NCBI GenBank assembly: GCA_016929445.1
Contig: JAFGIU010000065.1
Location: 1-47,522 of the forward strand
DNA: 47,522 nt
Direction: 5' to 3'
DNA from: Candidatus Omnitrophota bacterium
GTDB taxonomy: Bacteria > Omnitrophota > Gorgyraeia > JAFGIU01
Shown: positions 31,425 to 39,459 of the stretch, piece by piece
Layout of the letters: every line of letters begins with the position of its first letter
Position numbering within the stretch: position 1 is the first letter of the stretch
Position numbers and translations under genes: made by a program
Notes under the pieces: model-generated
The model's database searches: none
Told to the model about the DNA's origin: nothing
Seen by the model: the letters and a program-made list of their open reading frames with translations, nothing else

Positions 31425-33064
31425 TGTCAGATAAGCCAACCCCAGTGATCGAAGTCCAGCGTCTGGGCAAACAATTCAACGTGCCTCACCAAAAAGGGGC
31501 GTTGATTTTCGCTCTGCTGCCCCAGCTGCTCCGCCGCCAGCGGATCGAAGAATTCTGGGCCCTGCGCGAACTCTCCCTTAGCATTGCTCCGGGAAACTCT
31601 TTAGGGATTCTGGGAACCAACGGCGCTGGCAAAACCACTCTGCTGAGTTTGCTCGCCGGTATTCTCACTCCCACTGAAGGCACCCTGACCGTCAACGGTA
31701 ACATTTCCTGTCTCCTGGGGTTGGGAAGCGGTTTTGAACCGGAGCTGACCGGCGAGGAAAACCTCCTGCTCAACGGCCTCATTCTAGGAATGCCGATGAG
31801 CGAGATACGCGAGAAATACCAGAGCATGGTATCCTTTGCCGAATTAGACGGCTTCCTGGACACACCCATCAAGATCTATTCTTCAGGCATGCAGGCGCGG
31901 CTGGGTTTTGCCATTGCTGTGCACAAAAATTTCGACATCTTGATGGTGGACGAGATACTGAGCGTTGGGGATCTGGCATTTCAAGAAAAGTGCCGCCGGA
32001 AATTTCTGGAATTTCGTGCAGAACAAAAGACTCTCATTATCGCCACGCAGTCCCCGGATATGTTGCAGGGTCTGTGCGACGAAGTTCTGGTCCTGGACCG
32101 GGGACACCTGGCCTATCTGGGGCACCCGGAGGCCGCCTCCACATTCTATTCAGAATTCATTCTCCGGCGCCGCAGGCGCTCTGCTTCGGCGGATTCACGC
32201 CTATTGTCCCCGGACCTCAAGCTGGCATGGACAGAACGCAGGCACCTTTGCGGACCGTCCAGAATCAAGGCCTGGTGGGGGGAGCGCAAGGGCAGTCGCA
32301 ATCTGTGCGAGATCATCTCAGTGCAGTTGTCTGGTTCCCCGGGAAAAGAACCCGGCACGGTCTCTGTGGGAAAGCCGCTTGAGGTACAGGTCCGATTTCG
32401 ATGCCACAACGCTCTAAAGGATCCTCACTTCGGAATCGCCCTGTTTCGCGAAGATCAGACCTACGTGTTCGGCCCAAACACCCGCTATGACCGCTACCAA
32501 ATCGAAACCCTCGCTCCCGGCAACGGCGAATTCTGCTTGCGATTTCCCCGGCTTGCACTTGCGCCAGGACGCTATCGGGTCTCTGTGGCGATCTGGGATG
32601 AGGATGAGCAAAATCCTTACGATTACCTTTGTGCAACGATTCCCCTCACTGTCGCAGGTTCTGCGAAAGGCTCGGGTCTGTGCCTACTGACTTGTAAACC
32701 GCGCCGCAGATCCGCGCTGCCATTACTCGAAATGAAGGAGGCGATCGTGACCACCGGGGACTTTTTGAGTTTACCCTTGCCCAAGAGGCCACAGTCCGGG
32801 GATGTCCCGATACACGTTCGCATAATTCGCCAGTGGGATCGCTTGGTTTGCTTTGAAGCGGAAGTCAAACCCGGGTTTATTTCTTTGGAATTCCCTAAAT
32901 TTGATCTTCTCCCCGAGGAGTATGGGTTGGAGGTGGATGACAAGTTGCACACGCGTATATTCGTTAAATCGGGGAGAAGGGACCACGGCGTCTTATGGAT
33001 GCCCCACCGTTGGACATTGAAGCTTCCTAAAGGATCTATTGTTCGCAGGCTGCGGAAGCAGTGA
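31424..33064 (+). CDS. wzt: ABC transporter ATPase with Wzt-type carbohydrate-recognition domain
   Basis: 546 residues. The nucleotide-binding domain (1-250) has Walker A GTNGAGKTT at 64-72, the signature IYSSGMQARLGFA near 151-163, Walker B ILMVDE at 172-177 and a QSPDML switch where His is more usual (ATQSPD). Residues about 285-410 form a beta-sandwich like the Wzt C-terminal domain, which in O9a-type systems recognises the capped end of the chain before export. A further 135-residue beta-rich domain follows, longer than standard Wzt proteins and of unknown role. ATG 31424 shares its A with the permease stop. The 3' end overlaps the convergent SDR gene by 29 bases. Confidence 0.9.
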   Translation: MSDKPTPVIEVQRLGKQFNVPHQKGALIFALLPQLLRRQRIEEFWALRELSLSIAPGNSLGILGTNGAGKTTLLSLLAGILTPTEGTLTVNGNISCLLGLGSGFEPELTGEENLLLNGLILGMPMSEIREKYQSMVSFAELDGFLDTPIKIYSSGMQARLGFAIAVHKNFDILMVDEILSVGDLAFQEKCRRKFLEFRAEQKTLIIATQSPDMLQGLCDEVLVLDRGHLAYLGHPEAASTFYSEFILRRRRRSASADSRLLSPDLKLAWTERRHLCGPSRIKAWWGERKGSRNLCEIISVQLSGSPGKEPGTVSVGKPLEVQVRFRCHNALKDPHFGIALFREDQTYVFGPNTRYDRYQIETLAPGNGEFCLRFPRLALAPGRYRVSVAIWDEDEQNPYDYLCATIPLTVAGSAKGSGLCLLTCKPRRRSALPLLEMKEAIVTTGDFLSLPLPKRPQSGDVPIHVRIIRQWDRLVCFEAEVKPGFISLEFPKFDLLPEEYGLEVDDKLHTRIFVKSGRRDHGVLWMPHRWTLKLPKGSIVRRLRKQ

Positions 33065-34061
33065 GCCCTTCTTTCATCCACGCCAACAACCTGGACACCC
33101 CTTCAGCCACAGAGGTCTTCGGAGCCCACCCAAAATCCCGCTTTGCTTTCCCAATATCCGCCACAAAAAAACGCTGGTCTCCGAGGCGCGCCGGGGCCCA
33201 TTCAGGGAGGATCTTGCATCCAAACTTGTTGTCCAGAAGTTGAAGGTATTCCAGGATGGAGATCGAGTTTTCGATACCCCCGCCAATATTGTAGATCTGG
33301 CCGCTGGTTCTGGAGATGTTCTGAATGACAAGGTCACAGGCCTCAACAAGATCTCCGATGTATAAGACGTCACGCACCTGGCGGCCACTTCCGAAGACCG
33401 TGACCGGTTTCGACTCCATGGCTGCCCGGAGCATCCAGGACACCCAACCCTGCTCCACTGACCCATGCTGACCCGGGCCGTAGATACAGCTTTGCCGCAA
33501 AACCACCGTGCGCAAATCATACAGACGCGCGTAATCCCGCACATATTGATCGCCGGAGCCTTTGGAACACGCGTACGGTGAATGGAAATCCAAGGGACAA
33601 GACTCATCAATACTCTGCAGACCCGTCGCCGGCTCGTAGCGCAGGCCCTTAACCTCCAGCGGAAGACGAGCCAGGTCTCCGTAGACCTTATTCGTGGAAG
33701 CGTAAATCAAAATTGGCTGGGACCGGGACTGGCGAACGGCCTCGAGAAGATTCAGTGTTCCCAAGGCATTAACCTCAAAATCTGCGAGCGGATCCACGAT
33801 GGAGGTTGTGACCGCAACTTGCGCGGCCATGTGGAAGACAACATCCTGTCCTTCAACGGGTTGGGGAAAGGCCTGGCCATCCCGGATATCTGTCTTTAAG
33901 AACCGGAGCTGCGGAAAATCGCGCTGAAGCGCCTGGAGATTGCGCTCCACACCGGGCCGGCTCAGGTTATCAAGAATTGTAAGTTCTTCCCCTCGTTTGA
34001 GATAGTGTCGAGCCAGATTGGAGCCGATGAATCCGGCCCCACCGGTAATGAGAATCTTCAA
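33036..34061 (-). CDS. NAD-dependent epimerase/dehydratase, CDP-paratose 2-epimerase-like
   Basis: 341 residues of the extended SDR family. The N-terminal NAD motif is KILITGGAGFIGSN; the active site has YASTNKVYGD and the YACSK (YxxxK) pair. The NKVYGD string and the QGWVSWM segment are typical of CDP-paratose/tyvelose 2-epimerase-like enzymes, so it probably epimerises or dehydrates a nucleotide sugar for the glycan. The exact sugar cannot be fixed from sequence alone. I prefer TTG 34061: it gives a family-length N-terminus, has GGAGGG 10 bases upstream, and lies about 30 bases after a good promoter. The longer starts (ATG 34100, GTG 34145) fall inside or before that promoter. Confidence 0.8.
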   Translation of the reverse strand: MKILITGGAGFIGSNLARHYLKRGEELTILDNLSRPGVERNLQALQRDFPQLRFLKTDIRDGQAFPQPVEGQDVVFHMAAQVAVTTSIVDPLADFEVNALGTLNLLEAVRQSRSQPILIYASTNKVYGDLARLPLEVKGLRYEPATGLQSIDESCPLDFHSPYACSKGSGDQYVRDYARLYDLRTVVLRQSCIYGPGQHGSVEQGWVSWMLRAAMESKPVTVFGSGRQVRDVLYIGDLVEACDLVIQNISRTSGQIYNIGGGIENSISILEYLQLLDNKFGCKILPEWAPARLGDQRFFVADIGKAKRDFGWAPKTSVAEGVSRLLAWMKEGLTASAACEQ

Positions 34062-34098
34062 TGCGGGAAAACCCTCCAGATTGCTGCTAGTGGAACCC

Positions 34099-34127
34099 AT
34101 TCTTGCAGTTCCAACCAACCCGGTCAA
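34099..34127 (-). promoter_or_regulatory. Candidate promoter for the SDR gene
   Basis: Minus-strand TTGACC (34127-34122), a 17-base spacer and AAGAAT (34104-34099). The start near 34092 leaves a 31-base leader with GGAGGG before TTG 34061. Confidence 0.4.
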
Positions 34128-34160
34128 GCCATCTTGATGTTCCACAGCACCGTTTCACAG

Positions 34161-34197
34161 TGCCAGGCACCGGTGCCAGGCACCGGTGCCTGACACC
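34161..34197. repeat. Tandem self-complementary repeats
   Basis: The 12-base perfect palindrome GGCACCGGTGCC occurs twice, at 34166-34177 and 34179-34190, with a 13-base period, followed by GGTGCCTGACACC (34185-34197). A near-copy of the last motif lies at 34854-34866, on the other side of the next gene. The end of the array overlaps the -35 of the promoter that follows. Confidence 0.7.
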
Positions 34198-34218
34198 GGG
34201 ACCGAGATGGCATATACT
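34190..34218 (+). promoter_or_regulatory. Candidate promoter for the coiled-coil membrane protein
   Basis: CTGACA (34190-34195, inside the repeat motif), a 17-base spacer and TATACT (34213-34218). The start near 34225 is only about 3 bases before ATG 34228. Confidence 0.4.
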
Positions 34219-34227
34219 CGTATAGCC

Positions 34228-34845
34228 ATGCCCAATAAGCCTTTGAAGTCATCCGAGTCAACTCACGACCCCGCTGATCGCCGCCGCGATCAAATCACCA
34301 TTGCTGCCCTGCGCCAGGCTGTCGAGCGCCTTGCCGAACAGCACGATCAGGATCTTCAAACCCTTTCTGAATTACGTGCGCAACTCGAGCAATTGCAAAA
34401 ATCGCCAAGCTTATTCAGTCTGTTCAAGAGTCGCAAAGCACTCCCTTCGAAACCCGTTTCAACCAATCCAGCACCCACACAGGAGAGGCCGCCTCAAGCT
34501 TCCCCCCCTATGGCTGCTCCAAGGAGAGATCATATGATGCGAACCGCCCAACTTTTGAAATGGGCCGGCTATGGTGTTGCTGTGGCCGGTCTCTTGCTAA
34601 GTTTCTGGAATTTCCGAAGCTCGTGGACGCTTCTGTTATTCGGCATCACGGTCAGTGTGGCCGCTGGACTTTTATTGAGAATCACCGGCAATATTGCGCA
34701 GATGATCTTCGACATCAAAGGAGAGCTTATCCGCTCCCTCGGAAGTATCGAACGGGGCGTATACCAAAACGGCGCCATGACGCGCGAGGTGCGGGATATT
34801 TTGAAAGAGCAAAGCCGAGAAATTCGTAAGGCAGGGGTTCAATGA
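34228..34845 (+). CDS. Coiled-coil membrane protein of unknown function
   Basis: 205 residues. A short coiled coil (about 20-62, QITIAALRQAVERLAEQHD and following) leads into a Pro/Ser linker, two adjacent membrane helices (about 108-128 and 132-152) and a C-terminal amphipathic helix rich in Glu, Arg and Ile. I do not recognise a family. It could be an inner-membrane scaffold for the glycan machinery, but that is a guess from position. ATG 34207 is an alternative, with GGGA 5 bases upstream; I chose 34228 because the candidate promoter -10 lies between the two. The gene is flanked on both sides by copies of a GGTGCCTRACACC motif. Confidence 0.6.
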   Translation: MPNKPLKSSESTHDPADRRRDQITIAALRQAVERLAEQHDQDLQTLSELRAQLEQLQKSPSLFSLFKSRKALPSKPVSTNPAPTQERPPQASPPMAAPRRDHMMRTAQLLKWAGYGVAVAGLLLSFWNFRSSWTLLLFGITVSVAAGLLLRITGNIAQMIFDIKGELIRSLGSIERGVYQNGAMTREVRDILKEQSREIRKAGVQ

Positions 34846-34853
34846 CAGACTGT

Positions 34854-34866
34854 GGTGCCTAACACC
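34854..34866. repeat. Second copy of the GGTGCCTRACACC motif
   Basis: GGTGCCTAACACC, differing at one base from 34185-34197, lies 8 bases after the stop of the coiled-coil membrane gene. The two copies bracket that gene. Confidence 0.6.
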
Positions 34867-34867
34867 C

Positions 34868-34975
34868 ATGCGGACTTTACTCTACATACGATTACTCCTG
34901 CTCACGTTCTTAATGGAGGCATATTTATACTCGGGCCGGCGCATCCGCGGCTGGCGCGTATTCCCAGGACACTAG
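34868..34975 (+). CDS. Possible 35-residue single-helix membrane peptide
   Basis: An ATG at 34868 opens a 35-codon frame. Its product begins MRTLLYIRLLLLTFLMEAYL, one hydrophobic helix, and ends in a basic tail with SGRRIRGWRVF. The TAG stop is one base before the ATG of the GT4 gene at 34977. There is no good ribosome site, and a frame this short can arise by chance, so it is tentative. The hydrophobic-then-basic layout and tight spacing are what a small membrane protein translated with its neighbour would show. Confidence 0.35.
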   Translation: MRTLLYIRLLLLTFLMEAYLYSGRRIRGWRVFPGH

Positions 34976-34976
34976 A

Positions 34977-36143
34977 ATGAAAATTCTGATGGTACACCCA
35001 CACGATATTTTTTCCATGGAAGAGCCCTGGACCTTGCGCATCAAGGCCTTGGCCCGGGAATTTTGCGGCCGCGGAGACGAGGTGCGCTTGGCCTACTTTC
35101 CCCTGACCGCAGCAGCCGCCGCATCCGACAAAACGCACGGCGAACCCTTCGAGTGCTTCCCCTTGCAACGCCCCTCAGGCTGGGGCCTGGCCTGGCGCAA
35201 CATGCAAATCCTCAGACGCCACGCGCAGTGGGCGGATATTGTTCATTTGCAGAAATGTTTTCATTGGGCCAGCCGGCCTGCCGCCTACGCGGCCCGGACA
35301 GCAGGCAAACCCCTCCACTATGATTGGGATGATTGGGAGGAGCAAATCTATGTGGCCTGCGCCGATCCCCTCTCCCCCCACATCCGGTGGTTCCTGCGGC
35401 GCTTGGAATCGGACCTGCCCCGCATTGCCGACACCGTGTCCGTGGCCAGTGATCACTTGCGGCATCTCTGCATACAATTTGGTGTGAAGCCAAAAAACAT
35501 ATGGCCGGCACCGGTGGGCGCGGATCTCAATCTTTTCGGCAATGCCAACCCCGCCCACATTCAACAACGCTACGGCCTCAAGGGCCCTGTGGTTTTGTAT
35601 CTGGGCCAGTTGCACGGGGCGCAATACGCGGATCTCTTTCTCAAGGCCGCCAAAGCAGTTTCGGAGCAAGCTCCCTCGGCCCATTTCCTGATTGTAGGTC
35701 ACGGATACCAGGCTGAGCGCCTTCAACATATAGCCCAAGAGCTGCGTCTCCCCAACACCACCTTTACCGGTGCCCTGGCGCATTCGGAAATTCCCCAAGT
35801 CTTGGCCGCAGCGGACGTGTGCGTGGCTTCTTTTGAAGATAATGCCGTGACTCGATGCAAAAGCCCGTTGAAGATCGCGGAGTATATGGCGGCAGGCAAG
35901 GCCGTGGTGGCTAGTAATGTGGGTGAAGTCAGCCACATGCTCGGCGATGCGGGAGTGCTCGTCCCGGCAGGAGACTCCGCTGCATTGGCTAAGGGTGTGA
36001 CCGGACTTTTGAGGAACGATACACGTCGTCAAGAACTCGGCCGGCAAGCACGCCGTCGCGCCGAAGAAGTTTACAACTGGCCCCAAACCGCAAGAAACTT
36101 ATCGGAAGCCTATGAATCGGCCCTTAGTAAACACCTCAACTGA
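34977..36143 (+). CDS. GT4 family glycosyltransferase
   Basis: 388 residues, GT-B fold. It opens MKILMVHPHDIFSMEEPWTLR; the C-domain has VVLYLGQLHGAQYADLFLKA and a donor-site segment SPLKIAEYMAAGKAVVASNVGE, with the Glu pair shortened relative to the other GT4 proteins here. HYDWDDWEEQ in the N-domain recurs as LDLDDWEMRE in the next protein, so the two genes are related. AGGA lies 7 bases before the ATG. It would transfer a sugar in the cytoplasm, probably to the same polysaccharide. It ends 32 bases inside the next gene. Confidence 0.85.
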   Translation: MKILMVHPHDIFSMEEPWTLRIKALAREFCGRGDEVRLAYFPLTAAAAASDKTHGEPFECFPLQRPSGWGLAWRNMQILRRHAQWADIVHLQKCFHWASRPAAYAARTAGKPLHYDWDDWEEQIYVACADPLSPHIRWFLRRLESDLPRIADTVSVASDHLRHLCIQFGVKPKNIWPAPVGADLNLFGNANPAHIQQRYGLKGPVVLYLGQLHGAQYADLFLKAAKAVSEQAPSAHFLIVGHGYQAERLQHIAQELRLPNTTFTGALAHSEIPQVLAAADVCVASFEDNAVTRCKSPLKIAEYMAAGKAVVASNVGEVSHMLGDAGVLVPAGDSAALAKGVTGLLRNDTRRQELGRQARRRAEEVYNWPQTARNLSEAYESALSKHLN

Positions 36144-37326
36144 TCTCGCACTGCCCGCGGCAAGCACCCGCGCCCTGGAACATGACGCAGTGGCAAGGCG
36201 GGAGCGCGCCCTACGCCTCTCTCAGTCACCGGCTCTTCTCTTTGTCACTCGCGAAGGCTACCACATGCCCGGCGCCCGGGTGCGCTGCTATGGTTTTGCC
36301 ACGGAACTCAACCGGCGCAAAATCCGTTCGGAGGTCCTTTCCTATAAGGACACCCTCGGCGCTTTGGATGCGGATCAAGAGCACCTGATGGGCACTCCTT
36401 TGCGTATTAGATACAACCTCCGGGCGCTCCGGGAAATCCTCAGACTCAAACCGCGCATCCTTGTGCTGCAGCGCTTCAACTACCACGCGCTCGGCCCCTA
36501 TCTTTCACTATGGCTCCTTCCAGGCACAAAGCTCGTGCTGGATCTGGACGATTGGGAAATGCGCGAGAACCCCCAATACCTGATGGGCTGGTACCCCACT
36601 TCAAAAGCCCATTGGCTGACCGGCCGACTCGCGCGCCGCAGCGTAGCCACGATCGCGGCCAGCCGCTTCCTTCAATCTGAACTCAGCCAGTGGTCCCCAA
36701 ACACATACTACGTGCCCACAGGGGTTAACACGCGCGTTTTCAAAGCCCGGCCAAGACCCTCCACAGACCGTTTTGTTTTTGGGTGGGTCGGAACTTTCAA
36801 CCACCGTAGCTATGTCCTTAATATCGCCATGGCCGTGCGCTGCTTCAGCCGGCTGCGCCGCCGCTTCCCGCACATCGAGCTGCGCATCATTGGGGATGGG
36901 CTCTATCGCAAAGAGGTCGAACGCACGCTTGAACGCATTGGCTGGGAGCGTGTTTGTTGGGAAGGCTGGCAGAACCCGGATACAATCCCCGAACGCCTGC
37001 ATCATATGGACGTGGGTCTGCTGCCGCTTGTGGACAACACAAAGTTCAATCGTTCCAAGAGCCCTACAAAACTTTTCGAATACATGGCCTGTGCCAAGCC
37101 GGCTATTGCCTCCAATATCGGCGAAGCCTCGGAAATCTTGGTGGACGGCATTAACGGCATGCTGGCTTCCAACGAAAGTGATTTTGAATACAAGATGAGG
37201 CAATTGATCGAGCAGCCCTTGCTCACGCGCACGCTGGGCGAAGAGGCCCGCAACACTGTGTGCCGCAGCTATTCCATGGATGTGCTGGGAGAAAGACTCT
37301 ATGACATCTTCAGTCCGCTCCTCTGA
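36112..37326 (+). CDS. GT4 family glycosyltransferase
   Basis: 404 residues. The first 40 residues are a polar extension; the GT-B fold begins ALLFVTREGYHMPGARVR. LDLDDWEMRE, FGWVGTFNHRSYVLN and the donor segment SPTKLFEYMACAKPAIASNIGE place it in GT4 with the upstream gene product. ATG 36112 lies inside the previous gene with GGAA just upstream; the polar extension may mean the true start is later. It ends 26 bases into the GT2 gene that follows, so the four transferases 34977-39459 form one coupled unit. Confidence 0.8.
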   Translation: MNRPLVNTSTDLALPAASTRALEHDAVARRERALRLSQSPALLFVTREGYHMPGARVRCYGFATELNRRKIRSEVLSYKDTLGALDADQEHLMGTPLRIRYNLRALREILRLKPRILVLQRFNYHALGPYLSLWLLPGTKLVLDLDDWEMRENPQYLMGWYPTSKAHWLTGRLARRSVATIAASRFLQSELSQWSPNTYYVPTGVNTRVFKARPRPSTDRFVFGWVGTFNHRSYVLNIAMAVRCFSRLRRRFPHIELRIIGDGLYRKEVERTLERIGWERVCWEGWQNPDTIPERLHHMDVGLLPLVDNTKFNRSKSPTKLFEYMACAKPAIASNIGEASEILVDGINGMLASNESDFEYKMRQLIEQPLLTRTLGEEARNTVCRSYSMDVLGERLYDIFSPLL

Positions 37327-38260
37327 TATCTCGCTCGTTCTGACTACGTGGAACTCCAGGCACTGCATTGGGGAATGCCTGGAGAGCTTGCGCAGACAAA
37401 CCCTTCCCCCAACAGAAATCCTGCTGGTGGACAACGGCTCTGAAGACGGAACTGCAGACTACATTCGTCTGGAGTATCCTTCGGTGCGGCTCATTGCCCT
37501 GCCCAAGAACAGGGGCCCTGCGCACGCGCGCAATATCGCAATTCCGCAAACCTTGGGTGATCAGATTGTGATTCTGGATTCGGATGTGCGCCTCCACCCC
37601 CATTATTTGGAAAGATTGGCATCCCAGGCGCATCGCCCCGGGATTGGAATGCTCGGCGGCCGCATCTTGTCCTATGACGGCTCCACCCTTGACTCAGCCG
37701 GCCTGATTTTGTCCCGTTCCTACCGCTTTCTGGACCGTGCTCATGGCGAACCCGACACCGGCCAGCACAGCCACTTCGAATGGGTCTTCGGCGTGTGCTC
37801 TTGTGCTGCGTGGTATTCACGCGAGTGCCTCGAAGATCTTCGCTCGGGCGAGGAATACTTTGATGAAGATTTCTTCTATCTGGTAGAGGATGTAGATTTG
37901 GCCTGGAGGGCACAACGCCGGGGATGGAAGGTGGGCTACGAACCCCGGGCCATTGCCTATCATCAACGCAACGGCTCAAGACTCAAACGGCGGCAACGCC
38001 AATATCTTTCCTTTAGAAACCGCTATTTGATGCTCGCCAAGAATGGGGCCCTTGAAAATAAGTGGGAATATCTACAGCGCGCGGGACTCTACGATGCAAC
38101 GCGACTCCTCTATATGCTGGGAACCAATACTCGGCTGACTCTGAAGGCGCTGCGAGAATTGCGCCGGCTCTCTCCCCGAATGCAGGAGAAGGGACGGTTC
38201 TCACAGAACCCGTTGCCACCAAAGGCGTTGGCAAGAACCGTCCCTGGTGGGGAGCTATGA
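37301..38260 (+). CDS. GT2 family glycosyltransferase
   Basis: 319 residues. GT-A motifs: ISLVLTTWNSRHCIGECL, LLVDNGSEDGT, VILDSDVRLHP at the DxD site, and FYLVEDVDLAWRAQRRGWK at the acceptor/catalytic site. It is of the rhamnosyl- or sugar-transferase type found in O-antigen loci, with no membrane helix. ATG 37301 has GGGAG 10 bases upstream; an earlier in-frame start at 37280 is less likely. The last 23 residues (RFSQNPLPPKALARTVPGGEL region) are encoded by a REP-like palindrome that has been read through, so the natural C-terminus probably ended earlier. The stop overlaps the next start (ATGA). Confidence 0.85.
   Translation: MTSSVRSSDISLVLTTWNSRHCIGECLESLRRQTLPPTEILLVDNGSEDGTADYIRLEYPSVRLIALPKNRGPAHARNIAIPQTLGDQIVILDSDVRLHPHYLERLASQAHRPGIGMLGGRILSYDGSTLDSAGLILSRSYRFLDRAHGEPDTGQHSHFEWVFGVCSCAAWYSRECLEDLRSGEEYFDEDFFYLVEDVDLAWRAQRRGWKVGYEPRAIAYHQRNGSRLKRRQRQYLSFRNRYLMLAKNGALENKWEYLQRAGLYDATRLLYMLGTNTRLTLKALRELRRLSPRMQEKGRFSQNPLPPKALARTVPGGEL
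38191..38244. repeat. REP-like palindrome inside the end of the GT2 gene
   Basis: GGGACGGTTCT (38191-38201) and its exact inverse AGAACCGTCCC (38234-38244) flank an inner TTGCC/GGCAA pair (38213-38217 and 38230-38234). The element is in frame and codes for the C-terminal tail of the GT2 protein. Similar GGGACGGTTCT palindromes are familiar as dispersed repeats, in some genomes linked to REP-associated tyrosine transposases. Confidence 0.65.
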
Positions 38261-39459
38261 ATATTTGCCTGATCTCACACGAATATCCCCCTGAAACCGG
38301 GCTGGGCGGCATCGGCACCTACACCTATCACCTCGCCCACGGGCTTGTGGATCTTGGACACGAAGTCCACGTGCTCTCCATGAGTCCGGGCGGGCATAAC
38401 CAGGATTCTGAGGACAACGGGGTACACGTGCATCGGATTCCGCGTTCCGAACATATCCCAGATAAGGGCCGGCTGCGGGATTTTTACCGGCGCATGGAAT
38501 ACAGCCTGGCCGTGGAGCGCGGCCTGCAGCGCCTTTGCGGCGACATCGAATTTGATATTATCGAAGGCCCCAATCTGGAGGCCGAAGCCTTTGCCTATTC
38601 TTTCAACGAAGGCCCGCCCCTGGTCACGCGCATCCACACGCACTCTTCCAAAATTCAGGAAACCTGGGGCCTACAGGAAGACAGCAACGCGCTGCTAGCC
38701 AACTGGATGGAGAAGACCCTCATTGAGCGCTCCGACCTGGTGCTCTCTTCCACTCAAACGCATGCAGACACCGTCGCGCGCGAACAAGACCTGAGCTATC
38801 AACGCCTGGCCATTGTGCCACTGGGCATCCCTCTGCCCGAATTTCACCCCAACACACAGGACACGCGCGATACACCCCAAGTTCTGTTTGTAGGAAGGCT
38901 GGAACCGCGCAAGGGCCTGCACACGTTGATGCAGGCTGTACCCTTGGTGCTCAAGCGCTTCCCAAACGCAGAGTTTCAGATCGTGGGCCAGGAAACCTTT
39001 CTCGGCGCAGGAGAAGTCTCTTCGGAAGGCGATGCGCAGAGTTCTTACAAGACTCAACTCCTGGGGCTCTTGCCGGAGTCTTCACGCGAACGCGTGCATT
39101 TCTTGGGGAGGGTTTCTCAGGAAGACTTGGAAGATCTCTACCAGAACTGCGCCTTTCTGTGCGTGCCGTCTTGGTACGAGTCCTGCGGCCTGATCTTTAT
39201 GGAGGCCATGGCGCGCTCCAAAGCCGTTATCGGCTGCCTGGCAGGCGGCATGCCCGAAATTATCCGGCACGGTGAGACCGGGCTAATCGTGCCACCCAAG
39301 AATCCCGCCCTTCTAGCCGAGGCCATCAATCAGCTGCTTTCAAATCAGATTCTTTGCGAAGAGTTCGGGCGAAAGGGCCGGGCGCTTGCTGAGGACTACT
39401 ACAACCGCGAACGCTTTGCCCAAGACACGATTAAGGCCTACCTCCAAGTATTGGCGTAG
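38257..39459 (+). CDS. GT4 family glycosyltransferase
   Basis: 400 residues, GT-B fold. It opens MNICLISHEYPPETGLGGIGTY. The C-domain has VLFVGRLEPRKGLHTLMQAVP and SWYESCGLIFMEAMARSKAVIG with the E-x7-E-type donor site. It is a close paralogue of the 29356 protein, including the QETFLGAGE...SYKTQLLGLLPESSRERVHFLG insert region. ATG 38257 overlaps the GT2 stop (ATGA); an in-frame extension upstream to 38062 would run antisense to the logic of the GT2 gene and through the palindrome. Its 3' end overlaps the convergent SGNH/TPR gene by 22 bases. Confidence 0.85.
   Translation: MNICLISHEYPPETGLGGIGTYTYHLAHGLVDLGHEVHVLSMSPGGHNQDSEDNGVHVHRIPRSEHIPDKGRLRDFYRRMEYSLAVERGLQRLCGDIEFDIIEGPNLEAEAFAYSFNEGPPLVTRIHTHSSKIQETWGLQEDSNALLANWMEKTLIERSDLVLSSTQTHADTVAREQDLSYQRLAIVPLGIPLPEFHPNTQDTRDTPQVLFVGRLEPRKGLHTLMQAVPLVLKRFPNAEFQIVGQETFLGAGEVSSEGDAQSSYKTQLLGLLPESSRERVHFLGRVSQEDLEDLYQNCAFLCVPSWYESCGLIFMEAMARSKAVIGCLAGGMPEIIRHGETGLIVPPKNPALLAEAINQLLSNQILCEEFGRKGRALAEDYYNRERFAQDTIKAYLQVLA

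Noticed and set aside
35175-36086. Minus-strand open frame of 303 codons
   Set aside because: Antisense to a GT4 gene with clear GT-B motifs; the frame persists through codon bias only.
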